From Paraburkholderia gardini (GTDB taxonomy: Bacteria > Pseudomonadota > Gammaproteobacteria > Burkholderiales > Burkholderiaceae): a stretch of DNA of 64,000 bases. The stretch covers positions 62,001 through 126,000 of the forward strand of contig NZ_CAJQYY010000013.1 of NCBI RefSeq assembly GCF_907164575.1, in the 5' to 3' direction. The position numbers and the translations under genes are program-made. This document shows, one piece after another, positions 39,298 to 48,308 of this stretch. Position 1 is the first letter of the stretch. Each line of letters opens with the position of its first letter. Under the pieces are notes generated by a model. The model did no database searches. It saw nothing but the letters and a program-made list of their open reading frames with translations, and was not told where the DNA came from.

Positions 39298-40056
39298 TTA
39301 CACCCCGAGCAGATCGTGTAGAACCGGCATCTTGCTTTCAAGCTCCCCTGCGCCAAAATGCTCGACGATACGGCCGTGTTCCATCACGTAAAAACGGTCC
39401 GCGAGCGGAGCCGCAAACCGGAAATTCTGTTCGACCATGACGATCGTATAGCCGCGCGACTTGAGCGTCATGATCATGCGCGCGAGCGCCTGCACGATGA
39501 CCGGCGCGAGACCTTCGGATATCTCGTCGAGCAGCAGCAGGTTCGCCCCAGTGCGCAGAATACGCGCGACGGCCAGCATCTGCTGCTCGCCACCCGACAG
39601 GCGCGTGCCCTGGCTCTGGCGCCGCTCCTGCAGGTTCGGGAACATCGCATAGATCTCGTCGATGGACATCGCGCGCGCCGCATCGCCGACGGGCGGCGGC
39701 AACAGCAGGTTTTCCTCGCACGACAGACTCGAAAAGATGCCGCGCTCTTCCGGGCAATAACCGACGCCGCAGTGAGCGATCCTGTGCGTCGGCATCGCGA
39801 TGGTTTCGCGGCCTGCTACCTGGATCGAGCCGGTGCGACGCCCTGTGAGCCCCATAATCGCGCGCAGCGTCGTCGTGCGGCCGGCGCCGTTGCGGCCGAG
39901 CAGCGTGACGACTTCGCCCTGATTCACCGTGAGATCGACGCCATGCAGAATGTGGGACTCGCCGTACCAGGCCTGCAAGCCTGCGATCGCGAGCGCGGGC
40001 ACAGCACCGGCCGCGCCGCTCACTTCGGCGCTTTCGCGTTCCGCAATTGTGTTCAT
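39298..40056 (-). CDS. livF: LivF-type ABC ATPase with Arg in place of the Walker A Lys
   Basis: The 252-residue protein has the LivF layout with the signature TRLSGGEQQMLAVARIL, a Walker B LLLLDEISEGLAP and the VEQN switch. The Walker A reads LLGRNGAGRTTTLRAIMG, so the usual Lys of GKT is Arg (codon CGC, read from 39883-39897 on the minus strand). A Lys-to-Arg change here usually destroys or greatly lowers ATPase activity. The partner LivG at 40053 has a canonical Walker A. The rest of the protein is intact and the gene is within a complete operon, so it is probably functional as a subunit. It overlaps the livG stop by four bases. Confidence 0.9.
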   Translation of the reverse strand: MNTIAERESAEVSGAAGAVPALAIAGLQAWYGESHILHGVDLTVNQGEVVTLLGRNGAGRTTTLRAIMGLTGRRTGSIQVAGRETIAMPTHRIAHCGVGYCPEERGIFSSLSCEENLLLPPPVGDAARAMSIDEIYAMFPNLQERRQSQGTRLSGGEQQMLAVARILRTGANLLLLDEISEGLAPVIVQALARMIMTLKSRGYTIVMVEQNFRFAAPLADRFYVMEHGRIVEHFGAGELESKMPVLHDLLGV

Positions 40057-40832
40057 GCATGCGCTCCGGCGAGGGCCGCGTCCGCGCTACCCATGTAGGC
40101 CTGCATCACGAGCGGATTCTTCGACACATCCGCGTAGCTGCCTTCGGCCAGCACCTCGCCGCGTTGCAGGACCGTGATCGTATCCGAGATGCCGGCGATG
40201 ACGTTCATGTTGTGCTCGACCATCAGGATCGTGCGTCCCGCCGATACTTTCTTGATGAGCGCCGTCACGCGGTCGACGTCCTCGTGGCCCATGCCCTGCG
40301 TGGGTTCGTCGAGCAGCATGAGTTCGGGCTCCATCGAAAGCGTCGTTGCGATTTCGAGCGCGCGCTTGCGGCCGTACGAGAGCTCGACGGTCGGCACATC
40401 GGCGAAATCGCTGAGGCCCACCTGCGTGAGCAGATCCATCGCGCGGTCGTTCAGCGCGCGCAGCGAGCGCTCGCTCTTCCAGAAATGAAAGGCTGTGCCG
40501 AGCGAGCGCTGCAGCCCGATGCGAACGTTCTGCAATGCTGTCAGATGCGGAAATACCGCGGAAATCTGAAACGACCGGATGATGCCGCGCCGCGCGATCT
40601 GCGCCGGACGTTCACGGGTGATGTCGACGCCGTTGAAGACGATCTGGCCCGCTGTCGGTTCAAGGAATTTGGTCAGCAGGTTAAAGCAGGTGGTTTTACC
40701 AGCGCCGTTAGGGCCGATGAGCGCGTGGATCGACCCGCGGCTCACGCGCAGGTTCACACCGCTCACGGCGGTGAACCCTTTGAATTCCCTGGTCAATCCG
40801 CGCGTCTCAAGAATCGTGTCGCCGAGAATCAT
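40053..40832 (-). CDS. livG: branched-chain amino acid ABC transporter ATP-binding protein LivG
   Basis: The 259-residue ATPase has Walker [21 protein letters not shown] and a signature region VELSYGRKRALEIATTL, with Ser-Tyr-Gly in place of the usual Ser-Gly-Gly. Walker B is LMLLDEPTQGMGHEDVD and the switch is VEHNMN. It is the first gene of the operon livGFKHM and has canonical catalytic residues. The ATG at 40832 is chosen because GGAAGGGAAC lies just upstream. Confidence 0.94.
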   Translation of the reverse strand: MILGDTILETRGLTREFKGFTAVSGVNLRVSRGSIHALIGPNGAGKTTCFNLLTKFLEPTAGQIVFNGVDITRERPAQIARRGIIRSFQISAVFPHLTALQNVRIGLQRSLGTAFHFWKSERSLRALNDRAMDLLTQVGLSDFADVPTVELSYGRKRALEIATTLSMEPELMLLDEPTQGMGHEDVDRVTALIKKVSAGRTILMVEHNMNVIAGISDTITVLQRGEVLAEGSYADVSKNPLVMQAYMGSADAALAGAHA

Positions 40833-41072
40833 GTTCCCTTCCAAACGGAGTGAGGCGAACTGCTACGATCTTCCGCGCCTGACTGCCGCGCGACGTTTTA
40901 TGACGACACCCCCGTGTCGCCCGTTTGCGTGGTGCACCAATGCGGACGGTAATCCATGCCGCACCACGCAGCACGGGTGCCATTGTCTCGCCAATGATGC
41001 AGCGCATTCATCGGGATTTGCACTTAGTGTTTTATGCGCACCCCTCATTCGATTACGTGCAAGTCTTGCATG

Positions 41073-42773
41073 TCATGCAATTGACACGGTCTGCGGGCGA
41101 TGTGTCTCTGTTTCGAGACCCGAGCGCCGGGCACGGCGATCGGCGCGGATCATCTCGCTTGCGCGCTCCGCGATCATCAGTGTCGGCGAGTTCGTGTTGC
41201 CAGACGTGATGGTCGGCATGACCGAAGCGTCGACGACACGCAGACCGTCGACGCCGATCACGCGCAGCCGGTTGTCGACGACCGCGGTGGGATCGTCGGC
41301 GACGCCCATGCGGCAGGTGCCGACTGGATGAAAGATCGTCGTGCCGACCTGGCCGGCGGCCTGCTGCAGTTCTTCTTCCGTCTGAAACTGGATACCGGGC
41401 AGGATTTCTTCTGGACGATAGCGCGCCAGTGCCGGCGCCGCTGCGATCCGGCGCGTCAGGCGCAGCGCGTTGGCGGCAACATGACGGTCATGGTCGGTGG
41501 AGAGATAGTTTGGCGCGATGAGCGGCGCCGCAAGCGGATCGTTCGATCCGATGTGGATGCTACCGCGCGACGTGGGCCGCAGATGGCACACCGAAGCCGT
41601 AAACGCGTTGAAGCGATGCAGCGGCTCGCCGAACCGGTCGAGCGACAGCGGCTGCACGTGGTACTCCAGATCGGGGCGCGTGAGCGCGCGGTCATCGGGA
41701 TCCGACTTTGCGAATGCGCCGAGTTGCGATGGCGCCATCGACATCGGTCCGCTTTGCAGCAGCAGGTATTGCAGGCCGATCATCAGTTTGCCCCACCAGT
41801 GCGCGGACGCCGTGTTGAGCGTACGTACGCCGTCGACCTTGAAGGCCATGCGTAATTGAAGATGGTCCTGAAGGTTTTCGCCGACGCCGGGCAGATCGCG
41901 CACGACGTCGATACCCAGGTTTTGCAGACGCGCGCCGCTGCCGATGCCTGAGAGCTCGAGCAGTTGCGGCGAGTTGACGGCACCCGAACTGAGCACGACT
42001 TCGCAGCGCGCTTTCGCGATGAAGTCGGTATTGCCGCCACGATATTCGACACCTGTGCAGCGGCGTCCTTCGAAGACGAGGCGTTGCGTGTGCGCGCCTG
42101 TGATGATCGTCAGGTTTGGGCGTTGCATTGCCGGGCGGAGGAACGCTTTCGAGGCATTCCAGCGGATACCGCGTTTCTGGTTGACGTCGAAGTAGCCGAC
42201 GCCGGTGTTGTCACCGCGGTTGAAGTCGTCGGTGGCCGGGATACCGGTTTCCTGCGCGGCTTGCGCGAAGGTTTCGAGCACCTTCCATTTGAGCCGCTGT
42301 TTTTCGACGCGCCACGGGCCGCCTGCGCCGTGCGATTCGCTGGCGCCGCCGTGATGGTCCTCGCTGCGCTTGAAGACGGGGAGGACGTTTTGCCAGGCCC
42401 ATGACGGGTCGTTCGTGATGCGCGCCCAGTCATCGTAATCTTCGCGCTGGCCGCGCATGTAGATCATGCCGTTGATCGACGAGCTGCCTCCCAGTACGCG
42501 TCCGCGTGGATAAGAGAGGGAGCGGCCGTTCAGGCCGGATTCCGGTTGTGTTTTATAGAGCCAGTCGGTGCGGGGATTGCCGATGCAGTAGAGGTAGCCG
42601 ACCGGCACATGAATCCAGTGGTAGTCGTCCTTGCCGCCGGCTTCCAGTAGCAGTACCTGCACGTCTTTATCTTCGCTAAGGCGATTGGCAAGCACGCAGC
42701 CTGCCGTGCCGGCGCCGATTACGATGTAGTCGAATTCGCCTTCCAGCACGCGATGGTTTGTTTCTTCATTCAT
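41073..42773 (-). CDS. GMC family FAD-dependent oxidoreductase (choline/alcohol dehydrogenase type)
   Basis: GMC enzymes oxidise alcohols with FAD. The 566-residue protein has the N-terminal Rossmann motif DYIVIGAGTAGCVLANRLSE and GMC signature 1 GRVLGGSSSINGMIYMRG. Signature 2 SSGAVNSPQLLELSGIG follows. The catalytic His is in IFHPVGTCRMG and the second active-site residue is Asn in TSGNTNSPT. It is similar in build to choline dehydrogenase BetA, but no betaine aldehyde dehydrogenase is adjacent, so the substrate is open. I use the ATG at 42773; a GTG three codons earlier is also open. It is followed, after about 240 bases, by the livGFKHM operon on the same strand. Confidence 0.88.
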   Translation of the reverse strand: MNEETNHRVLEGEFDYIVIGAGTAGCVLANRLSEDKDVQVLLLEAGGKDDYHWIHVPVGYLYCIGNPRTDWLYKTQPESGLNGRSLSYPRGRVLGGSSSINGMIYMRGQREDYDDWARITNDPSWAWQNVLPVFKRSEDHHGGASESHGAGGPWRVEKQRLKWKVLETFAQAAQETGIPATDDFNRGDNTGVGYFDVNQKRGIRWNASKAFLRPAMQRPNLTIITGAHTQRLVFEGRRCTGVEYRGGNTDFIAKARCEVVLSSGAVNSPQLLELSGIGSGARLQNLGIDVVRDLPGVGENLQDHLQLRMAFKVDGVRTLNTASAHWWGKLMIGLQYLLLQSGPMSMAPSQLGAFAKSDPDDRALTRPDLEYHVQPLSLDRFGEPLHRFNAFTASVCHLRPTSRGSIHIGSNDPLAAPLIAPNYLSTDHDRHVAANALRLTRRIAAAPALARYRPEEILPGIQFQTEEELQQAAGQVGTTIFHPVGTCRMGVADDPTAVVDNRLRVIGVDGLRVVDASVMPTITSGNTNSPTLMIAERASEMIRADRRARRSGLETETHRPQTVSIA

Positions 42774-42855
42774 GGTGGTCACCCAGTCGTTCCTTGTTCG
42801 GGTCGCCGTTCACGACATACCGATGGGGTTTTTTGCCGCAGCGCGTGGTTATTTT

Positions 42856-43488
42856 TTGTTGGCCTTTCCTTGTATTCGCGTCGGTCTATTGGCGTTGCCC
42901 CTGTGCGGGGCGGCACCTACTTTTCTTTGCCTTGCCAAAGAAAAGTAGGCAAAAGAAAGGCGCTTCGACAACTCATCTTTTCCAAGGGTGTCACACGCGG
43001 GGAATGGCAACCCATGAAGTGTCGCCCCCGCACTTCACACGACATCGGTCCCCGCGCGATTCCATCTCGCGCGCGTTCAGCGCAGATGACAAAGCCGTCA
43101 TCCACCCGACTCCACGCTTCGCGTGTCGCCGATCGGCATAACCTTCCCATGCAACCGCAACTGCTAATACTCGACACCTCGCGCTGCAAAAACATCACTT
43201 TGACCGACCGCACCGCAGCGCACGCAGTGCGAAGCGGGATGAATGACAGCCTTGTCACGAGCATGGAACGCGCGCGGGACTGAATCGCGCGGGGACCGAT
43301 GCCGGATGAAGTGCGGGGGCGACACTTCATGGGTTGCCATTCCCCAACGATGACACACCGGGAAAAGATGAGTTGTCGAAGCGCCTTTCTTTTGCTTACT
43401 TTTCTTTGGAAGACAAAGAAAAGTAAGTGCCGCCCCGCACAGGGGCAACACTAATAGACCAACACCAATACAAGGAAAGGCCAACAAC
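42856..43488. repeat. large imperfect inverted repeat (about 275-base arms), dispersed-repeat-like element
   Basis: The left arm (about 42856-43130) and the right arm (about 43210-43488) are complementary at close to nine of ten bases. They are separated by a loop of roughly 80 bases. Within each arm a smaller stem CTACTTTTCTTTG/CAAAGAAAAGTAG-type motif and GCACAGGGGC segments occur. No transposase frame is present. The whole fills the gap between the GMC gene and mmsA. It resembles the non-autonomous intergenic repeats that are frequent in this group, but that is inference. Confidence 0.8.
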
Positions 43489-43513
43489 AACGACAACAAC
43501 AAAACCAGACCCT

Positions 43514-45034
43514 CTACTTGGCCACCGGCATCGTAAACTCAGCACCCTTGGCAATACTGTCAGGCCACCGCTGCATGATGCTCTTGTAGCGGGTATAAAA
43601 CCTCACGCCTTCTTCCCCATAAGCATGGTGATCACCAAACAGCGACCGCTTCCACCCACCAAACGAGTGCCATGCCATCGGCACAGGAATAGGCACATTA
43701 ATCCCGACCATCCCGATCTCGATCTGCCGCGAAAAAGCACGGGCCACACCGCCGTCGGAGGTAAACAACGACACACCATTAGCAAACTCGTTCGCGTTGA
43801 TCAACGCAACAGCAGAAGCAAAATCCGGCACCCGAACCACGCACAACACGGGACCGAAAATCTCTTCCTTATAAATCGTCATGTCGGTCTGCACATCGTC
43901 GAACAAGGTCCCGCCGAGGAAAAACCCCGCCTCATGACCATCGACCTGATGTCCACGTCCATCCACCACAAGCTTCGCGCCAGCCGCAACGCCCGCTTCG
44001 ATAAATCCCGCAACCTTCGCGCGATGCGCCGACGTCACGAGCGGCCCCATCTCAGCCTCTGAATCCATCCCGTTGCGAATCCTCAGCGCCTTCACGCGCG
44101 GTGTCAGCCGCTCGATCAGGTCGTCGGCAATGTGTCCCACCGCGACCGCAACCGAAATCGCCATGCAGCGCTCACCCGCCGATCCATACGCGGCACCGAT
44201 CAACGCATCGACAACCTGGTCGAGATTGGCATCCGGCATCACAACCAGATGGTTCTTCGCACCACCCAGCGCCTGCACGCGCTTGCCTCGCTTCGTGCCT
44301 TCCGTGTAGATGTATTCGGCAATCGGCGTCGAACCGACAAACGAAAGCGCGCTCACATCGGGATGCTGCAGCAGCGCATCGACGGCAACCTTGTCGCCAT
44401 GAACGACGTTGAATACGCCATCCGGTAAACCGGCTTCCTTCAACAGTTCAGCAAGCAGGACAGCAACCGAGGGATCGCGCTCCGACGGCTTCAGCACGAA
44501 CGTATTCCCGCACGCAATCGCAACCGGGAACATCCAGCTCGGCACCATCATCGGGAAGTTGAACGGCGTCACGCCCGCCACCACACCCAGCGGCTGACGC
44601 AGATTCCAGTTGTCGATGCCACCGCCGATCTGGTCGGTGAAGTCGGTCTTCAGCAGATTCGGAATGCCACACGCGAACTCGACAATCTCGATGCCGCGCA
44701 TCACCTCGCCCTTCGCGTCGGAAAACACCTTGCCGTGTTCACGCGTGATCAACTCCGCCAGCTCATCGTGGTGACGGTCAAGCAACTCCTTGAACCGGAA
44801 CAGAACGCGGGCGCGCTTGATGGGCGCTGTCGCGCTCCACGCCGGATACGCAGCCTTCGCGGCAGCCACGGCGGCATCGACCTCCGCCACGCTCGCAAGC
44901 GGAACACGCGCGCTCACGCTGCCAAGCGCCGGATTGAATACGTCGGCAAAGCGACCGCTCTTGCCTTCAGCCATGCGCCCATTAATAACGTGGGTCAGCG
45001 CGCGAACGCGGGCGCCCTGGTCTGTCTCGCTCAT
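43514..45034 (-). CDS. mmsA: CoA-acylating methylmalonate-semialdehyde dehydrogenase
   Basis: MmsA converts methylmalonate semialdehyde or malonate semialdehyde plus CoA to propionyl-CoA or acetyl-CoA with NAD, in valine and inositol breakdown. The 506-residue protein has the aldehyde dehydrogenase fold with [20 protein letters not shown] and [15 protein letters not shown] (here [11 protein letters not shown]). The nucleophile is Cys in [14 protein letters not shown] and the family-specific [18 protein letters not shown] is present. Unlike most ALDHs it has Asn rather than Glu in the [14 protein letters not shown] segment, as expected for the CoA-acylating type. The ATG at 45034 has AGGAG upstream. 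It is divergent from a LysR regulator. Confidence 0.95.
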   Translation of the reverse strand: MSETDQGARVRALTHVINGRMAEGKSGRFADVFNPALGSVSARVPLASVAEVDAAVAAAKAAYPAWSATAPIKRARVLFRFKELLDRHHDELAELITREHGKVFSDAKGEVMRGIEIVEFACGIPNLLKTDFTDQIGGGIDNWNLRQPLGVVAGVTPFNFPMMVPSWMFPVAIACGNTFVLKPSERDPSVAVLLAELLKEAGLPDGVFNVVHGDKVAVDALLQHPDVSALSFVGSTPIAEYIYTEGTKRGKRVQALGGAKNHLVVMPDANLDQVVDALIGAAYGSAGERCMAISVAVAVGHIADDLIERLTPRVKALRIRNGMDSEAEMGPLVTSAHRAKVAGFIEAGVAAGAKLVVDGRGHQVDGHEAGFFLGGTLFDDVQTDMTIYKEEIFGPVLCVVRVPDFASAVALINANEFANGVSLFTSDGGVARAFSRQIEIGMVGINVPIPVPMAWHSFGGWKRSLFGDHHAYGEEGVRFYTRYKSIMQRWPDSIAKGAEFTMPVAK

Positions 45035-45120
45035 ATCTTTTCTCCTGGATGAAAATCGGCACGCATGCATTGCACGCACGGTTCACCGAAGCGTAAACGC
45101 CCCCGGCACCCTAAATCCAA

Positions 45121-45133
45121 TGAGTTATGCTCA
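45121..45133. promoter_or_regulatory. LysR-type box (T-N11-A) between mmsA and its regulator
   Basis: TGAGTTATGCTCA is a 13-base partial palindrome with the T-N11-A form bound by LysR-type regulators. It lies in the 130-base divergent promoter region, 32 bases upstream of the regulator start. Extended, the arms are ATTGAG and CTCAT. Confidence 0.5.
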
Positions 45134-45164
45134 ATTGCGATATAAGACAGGCTAATATCAGGAT

Positions 45165-46064
45165 ATGGACCTGACTCTGCTCCGGGCATTCGTTACCGTC
45201 GCGCGCGAGGGCAATCTCACGCGCGCGGCCGTGCAACTGCATCTGACCCAACCCGCCGTCAGCCTGCAGATCAAGCATCTGCAGGAAACGCTCGGCGTGT
45301 CGCTCTTCACGCGCACATCGCACGGACTCACGCTGACCCGCGACGGTCAGGCTTTGCTGCCGCACGCGGAGCGCACGCTCAACGCGGCGAGCGATGTGCA
45401 GCGCGCCGCCGCCGCGCTGCGCCACGAAGTGCGCGGCCGGCTGCGCATCGGCACCATCCTCGATCCGGAATTCCTGCGGCTGGGCGGCTTTCTCCGGCAG
45501 CTCGTCGAAACCTGGCCGCATATCGAAACCGCGCTGCGTCACGGTATGTCAGGCTGGGTGCGCGACCAGGTTCTCGCGGGCGAACTCGACGTCGGTTATT
45601 ACATCGGCCAGCCTGCGGACGAAGGAAGTCGCAGCGAAGCGGCGTTCCACACGCTCACGCTGACGCACTTCAAGTATCGTGTGCTCGCGCCCCCGGGCTG
45701 GAAAGACCGCGTCAAGGGCGCGCGCGACTGGCGCGCGCTCGCCGCGCTGCCGTGGATCTGGACGCCGCCGGCGTCGGCGCACAACCGGTTGCTGTCGCAT
45801 CTGTTCGGCGAAGCCGGCGTCAAGCCAGTGAAAGTGGCTGAAGTCGATCAGGAGCCGTCGATGCTCGATCTCGTCAAATCGGGCGTCGGACTCACGCTCG
45901 CCCGCGACGCCACGGCAATCGCCGAGGCGCACGCCCACGCGCTGACGATCGTGGAGGGCATCACGGTGCCTACCGAACTCACGTTCATCTCGCTCGCGAG
46001 CCGCAAGGACGAACCGGCCATCGCCGCCGCCATCAAGCTGATCGAGCAGCAGTGGACGATATGA
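45165..46064 (+). CDS. LysR family transcriptional regulator
   Basis: The 299-residue protein has an N-terminal winged helix-turn-helix (MDLTLLRAFVTVAREGNLTR and AAVQLHLTQPAVSLQIKHLQ) and a C-terminal type II binding-protein-like effector domain. The effector domain keeps the RxRIGTILDPEFLRLG opening. It is divergent from mmsA with a LysR-type box between, so it most likely controls mmsA and itself. Effector is not known. The plus-strand gene breaks the minus-strand run of the left part of the window. Confidence 0.93.
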   Translation: MDLTLLRAFVTVAREGNLTRAAVQLHLTQPAVSLQIKHLQETLGVSLFTRTSHGLTLTRDGQALLPHAERTLNAASDVQRAAAALRHEVRGRLRIGTILDPEFLRLGGFLRQLVETWPHIETALRHGMSGWVRDQVLAGELDVGYYIGQPADEGSRSEAAFHTLTLTHFKYRVLAPPGWKDRVKGARDWRALAALPWIWTPPASAHNRLLSHLFGEAGVKPVKVAEVDQEPSMLDLVKSGVGLTLARDATAIAEAHAHALTIVEGITVPTELTFISLASRKDEPAIAAAIKLIEQQWTI

Positions 46065-46252
46065 GCGCTCCTCATGACAGCTTCCGCCGCACCGGGTGAT
46101 GTAAAGACAGTGTCACGCGCTTTTTGCTAGATTCGTGTTTTGCGCACCGCGCAATGGCCGTCTTTTTCCCGCCTCTCCGTTGGCCCATCCCGACGCGCTT
46201 CACCGAATGACGTGAAGTCGCCGCTCGCCCTATCTTTCGACAGGAGTCTCAC

Positions 46253-46801
46253 ATGGCCCGCAACATCGAGATCAAAGCCCGCGCCAGACAGTTCGATGAA
46301 CTACGCGAACGCGCCGCACAGCTTTCGCCGGACGCGCCGCTGATCTTCCGCCAGCAGGACTTCTTCTACGACGTGCCGCGTGGACGTCTGAAGCTGCGCC
46401 AGTTCGACGACGGCACGCCCGCCGAACTGATCTTCTATCAGCGCGACGACCGCGACGGCCCGAAGGCTTCGTATTACACGCGCAGCCCGGTCACGAATGC
46501 CGAAGCGATGCACTCATTGCTGGCGACGGCCCTGACCACACGCGGCATCGTCACGAAAGAACGCCACGTGTATCTGACGGGACGCACGCGGATTCATCTG
46601 GACCGCGTCGACGGTCTGGGCGATTTCATCGAACTGGAGGTCGTGCTCGCGCAGGACGACGACGAAGCAGGCGGCGAAGCCGAAGCGCACGCGCTGTTCG
46701 CGAAGCTCGGTGTGCCGGAAGCGGATCTTGTGCCGGTCTCCTACGTGGACCTGCTTAATCTGGAAACCGAGCTGGAAACCGGGCTGGAAACCGCCCGTTG
46801 A
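46253..46801 (+). CDS. CYTH domain protein (class IV adenylate cyclase/thiamine-triphosphatase type)
   Basis: CYTH proteins form a tunnel fold that binds triphosphates and two metals. The 182-residue protein starts MARNIEIKARARQFDELRER, with the N-terminal ExK motif (Glu6, Lys8). It has LKLRQFDDG, IFYQRDDRDGPK and HLDRVDGLGDFIELEVVL, which supply the basic and acidic residues of the tunnel. This variety is often annotated as class IV adenylate cyclase, but related proteins are triphosphatases, so the reaction cannot be settled from sequence. The last 15 residues repeat ETELETGLET. It is followed by a convergent AsnC/Lrp gene. Confidence 0.85.
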   Translation: MARNIEIKARARQFDELRERAAQLSPDAPLIFRQQDFFYDVPRGRLKLRQFDDGTPAELIFYQRDDRDGPKASYYTRSPVTNAEAMHSLLATALTTRGIVTKERHVYLTGRTRIHLDRVDGLGDFIELEVVLAQDDDEAGGEAEAHALFAKLGVPEADLVPVSYVDLLNLETELETGLETAR

Positions 46802-46845
46802 AGGTGACCCGAAGCGGCCTGGCCACCCTTGAAACGCCCGCCCGG

Positions 46846-47346
46846 TTACGTGGCGGGCGCAGCGGGCGCGCCTGGCGAAAGATGGCCGAGCGGCAGCGGC
46901 CCATTGCGCTTGAACGTGGTGAGCACGATATTGGAGCGCACGCTGTCGACGCCGGGCACGCGCATCAGCTTCTTCATCACAAACGATGACAACGCGTTCA
47001 GATCGGGCGCCACGATTCGCAGCAGATAATCCGCATCGCCCACCACGGCGTGGCATTCCAGCACTTCCGGCAGCACGTCGAGTTGCTGCTGGAACTGCTC
47101 GATGATCGAATCGCCGTGATGCTTCAGTTTCAGGCTGGTGAATGCGGTGACGCCGAGCCCGAGCTTCTCGGGCCGCAACACGACGCGATAGCCGTCGATC
47201 ACACCCGCCGATTCGAGTCGCTGCAGCCGCCGGCCGATCTGCGATGGCGACAGCGGTATCTGCTCGCCAAGCTGCTGGTGCGTCGCGCGTCCAAAGCGCT
47301 GCAGCACTTCCAGAAGCGCCAGATCAAAGTGATCCAGTTCGAGCAT
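46846..47346 (-). CDS. Lrp/AsnC family transcriptional regulator
   Basis: The 166-residue protein has the N-terminal helix-turn-helix (LQRFGRATHQQLGEQIPLSP and SQIGRRLQRLESAGVIDGYR) and the C-terminal RAM/ligand domain (VLECHAVVGDADYLLRIVAP). The ATG at 47346 has GGAGAACGATC upstream. It is divergent from phhB with a palindrome between them at 47373-47395. Such regulators next to phenylalanine catabolism genes often respond to an aromatic amino acid, but the effector here is inferred only. The C-terminal tail is rich in Pro, Ala and Gly. Confidence 0.93.
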   Translation of the reverse strand: MLELDHFDLALLEVLQRFGRATHQQLGEQIPLSPSQIGRRLQRLESAGVIDGYRVVLRPEKLGLGVTAFTSLKLKHHGDSIIEQFQQQLDVLPEVLECHAVVGDADYLLRIVAPDLNALSSFVMKKLMRVPGVDSVRSNIVLTTFKRNGPLPLGHLSPGAPAAPAT

Positions 47347-47372
47347 GATCGTTCTCCGCATTAAACAGCAAT

Positions 47373-47395
47373 TTTATGCATAATTATTGCATAAA
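47373..47395. promoter_or_regulatory. palindromic operator between the Lrp/AsnC regulator and phhB
   Basis: TTTATGCA and TGCATAAA form perfect 8-base inverted arms separated by seven AT-rich bases. The site is 27 bases upstream of the regulator start and about 170 upstream of phhB. The AT-rich palindromic form is typical of Lrp/AsnC binding sites. Confidence 0.6.
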
Positions 47396-47563
47396 CATCA
47401 TCTATGTCGCCATGTTTGCGCCATTTCCACCCTTCTCTACGGTGACGTCCGGGCGCATGACGCCGCGTTCAGCAGCGCCTCGCTATCCGTGAAAAAATAG
47501 TCTCACCCACGCGCGGCGCCACGGCGCCCACGCGCTTACAACCTGGCGAGCGAGGTATTCCCG

Positions 47564-47869
47564 ATGATCCAGAAACTGACGTCCGAAGCACGCGCAACAG
47601 AGTTGAGCCAGCTGGACGGCTGGCAGGTCGCCGAGGGACGCGACGCGATCGCGCGCAGTCTCCAGTTCGCCGACTTCAACGAGGCGTTCGGCTTCATGAC
47701 ACGCGTCGCGATCAAGGCACAGGAAATGGACCACCATCCCGAGTGGTTCAACGTCTACAACAAGGTCGACATCACGCTGTCCACGCACGAGGCGAACGGC
47801 GTGACCGGGCGCGATATCGCGCTGGCCCGCTTCATCGACGGCATCGCAAAGTCAACCCGGCACTCGTGA
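47564..47869 (+). CDS. phhB: pterin-4-alpha-carbinolamine dehydratase
   Basis: PhhB dehydrates 4a-hydroxytetrahydrobiopterin and so recycles the pterin cofactor of phenylalanine hydroxylase. The 101-residue protein is the full family length and has the conserved active-site segment [17 protein letters not shown], with the catalytic His pair. [11 protein letters not shown] and [14 protein letters not shown] are also present. Phenylalanine hydroxylase (phhA) would be expected between the regulator and this gene in many relatives, but only about 220 bases are present, so phhA is missing from here. Confidence 0.95.
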   Translation: MIQKLTSEARATELSQLDGWQVAEGRDAIARSLQFADFNEAFGFMTRVAIKAQEMDHHPEWFNVYNKVDITLSTHEANGVTGRDIALARFIDGIAKSTRHS

Positions 47870-47966
47870 AGCAAAAAGCGAAAAACCGCTCCGGGGCAGG
47901 GGAAACCCGCCGGAACATGGTTGATGAAAGGGTTTTGCAGGTATTCAGGCCACCAAACCTTCACTT

Positions 47967-48191
47967 CTACAGGCCGTTTTTAAGGCGCACGTAAGAATCC
48001 CAGGCCTCCCGGGCAATCGCGTCCAAACGTTCCGGTGCGAGCCAGGTCTCTCGCTGTACAATCATCTGCGCATACGGCCTGGAGAGCGCGCTTGCCTCCT
48101 TGCACAGGCTGAGTTCGTCGCCGCTCGAAGGTGAGCGGCTGCGCCAGAAGTTGATCGCGGCTTCGAGTTCGTTGATCGTAATGACGGACAT
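47967..48191 (-). CDS. DUF3717 family small protein
   Basis: The 74-residue protein starts MSVITINELEAAINFWRSRS and is recognisable as a DUF3717 protein, a small cytoplasmic family found in Burkholderia and relatives with no known function. It is mostly helical and has the conserved INxWR-type segment near its N terminus and a LCKEASALSRPYA central helix. It is divergent from the response regulator at 48309 and ends close to phhB, which is convergent. The start at 48191 is the ATG that begins the domain; the longer open frame upstream is antisense to the regulator. Confidence 0.82.
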   Translation of the reverse strand: MSVITINELEAAINFWRSRSPSSGDELSLCKEASALSRPYAQMIVQRETWLAPERLDAIAREAWDSYVRLKNGL

Positions 48192-48308
48192 GGCTTTCGT
48201 GATCAATCGATGACCGCATCGCACGGCAACGCCGCACAAGCTGTGCAGCAGGCGCTCCGGCGAACGCATGCACGATACGCCTAAACCCATTGTACTTGAG
48301 CGAAATCC

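Noticed and set aside
42856-43488. Insertion sequence
   Set aside because: No transposase frame and arms too long and diverged for terminal inverted repeats of a simple IS element.
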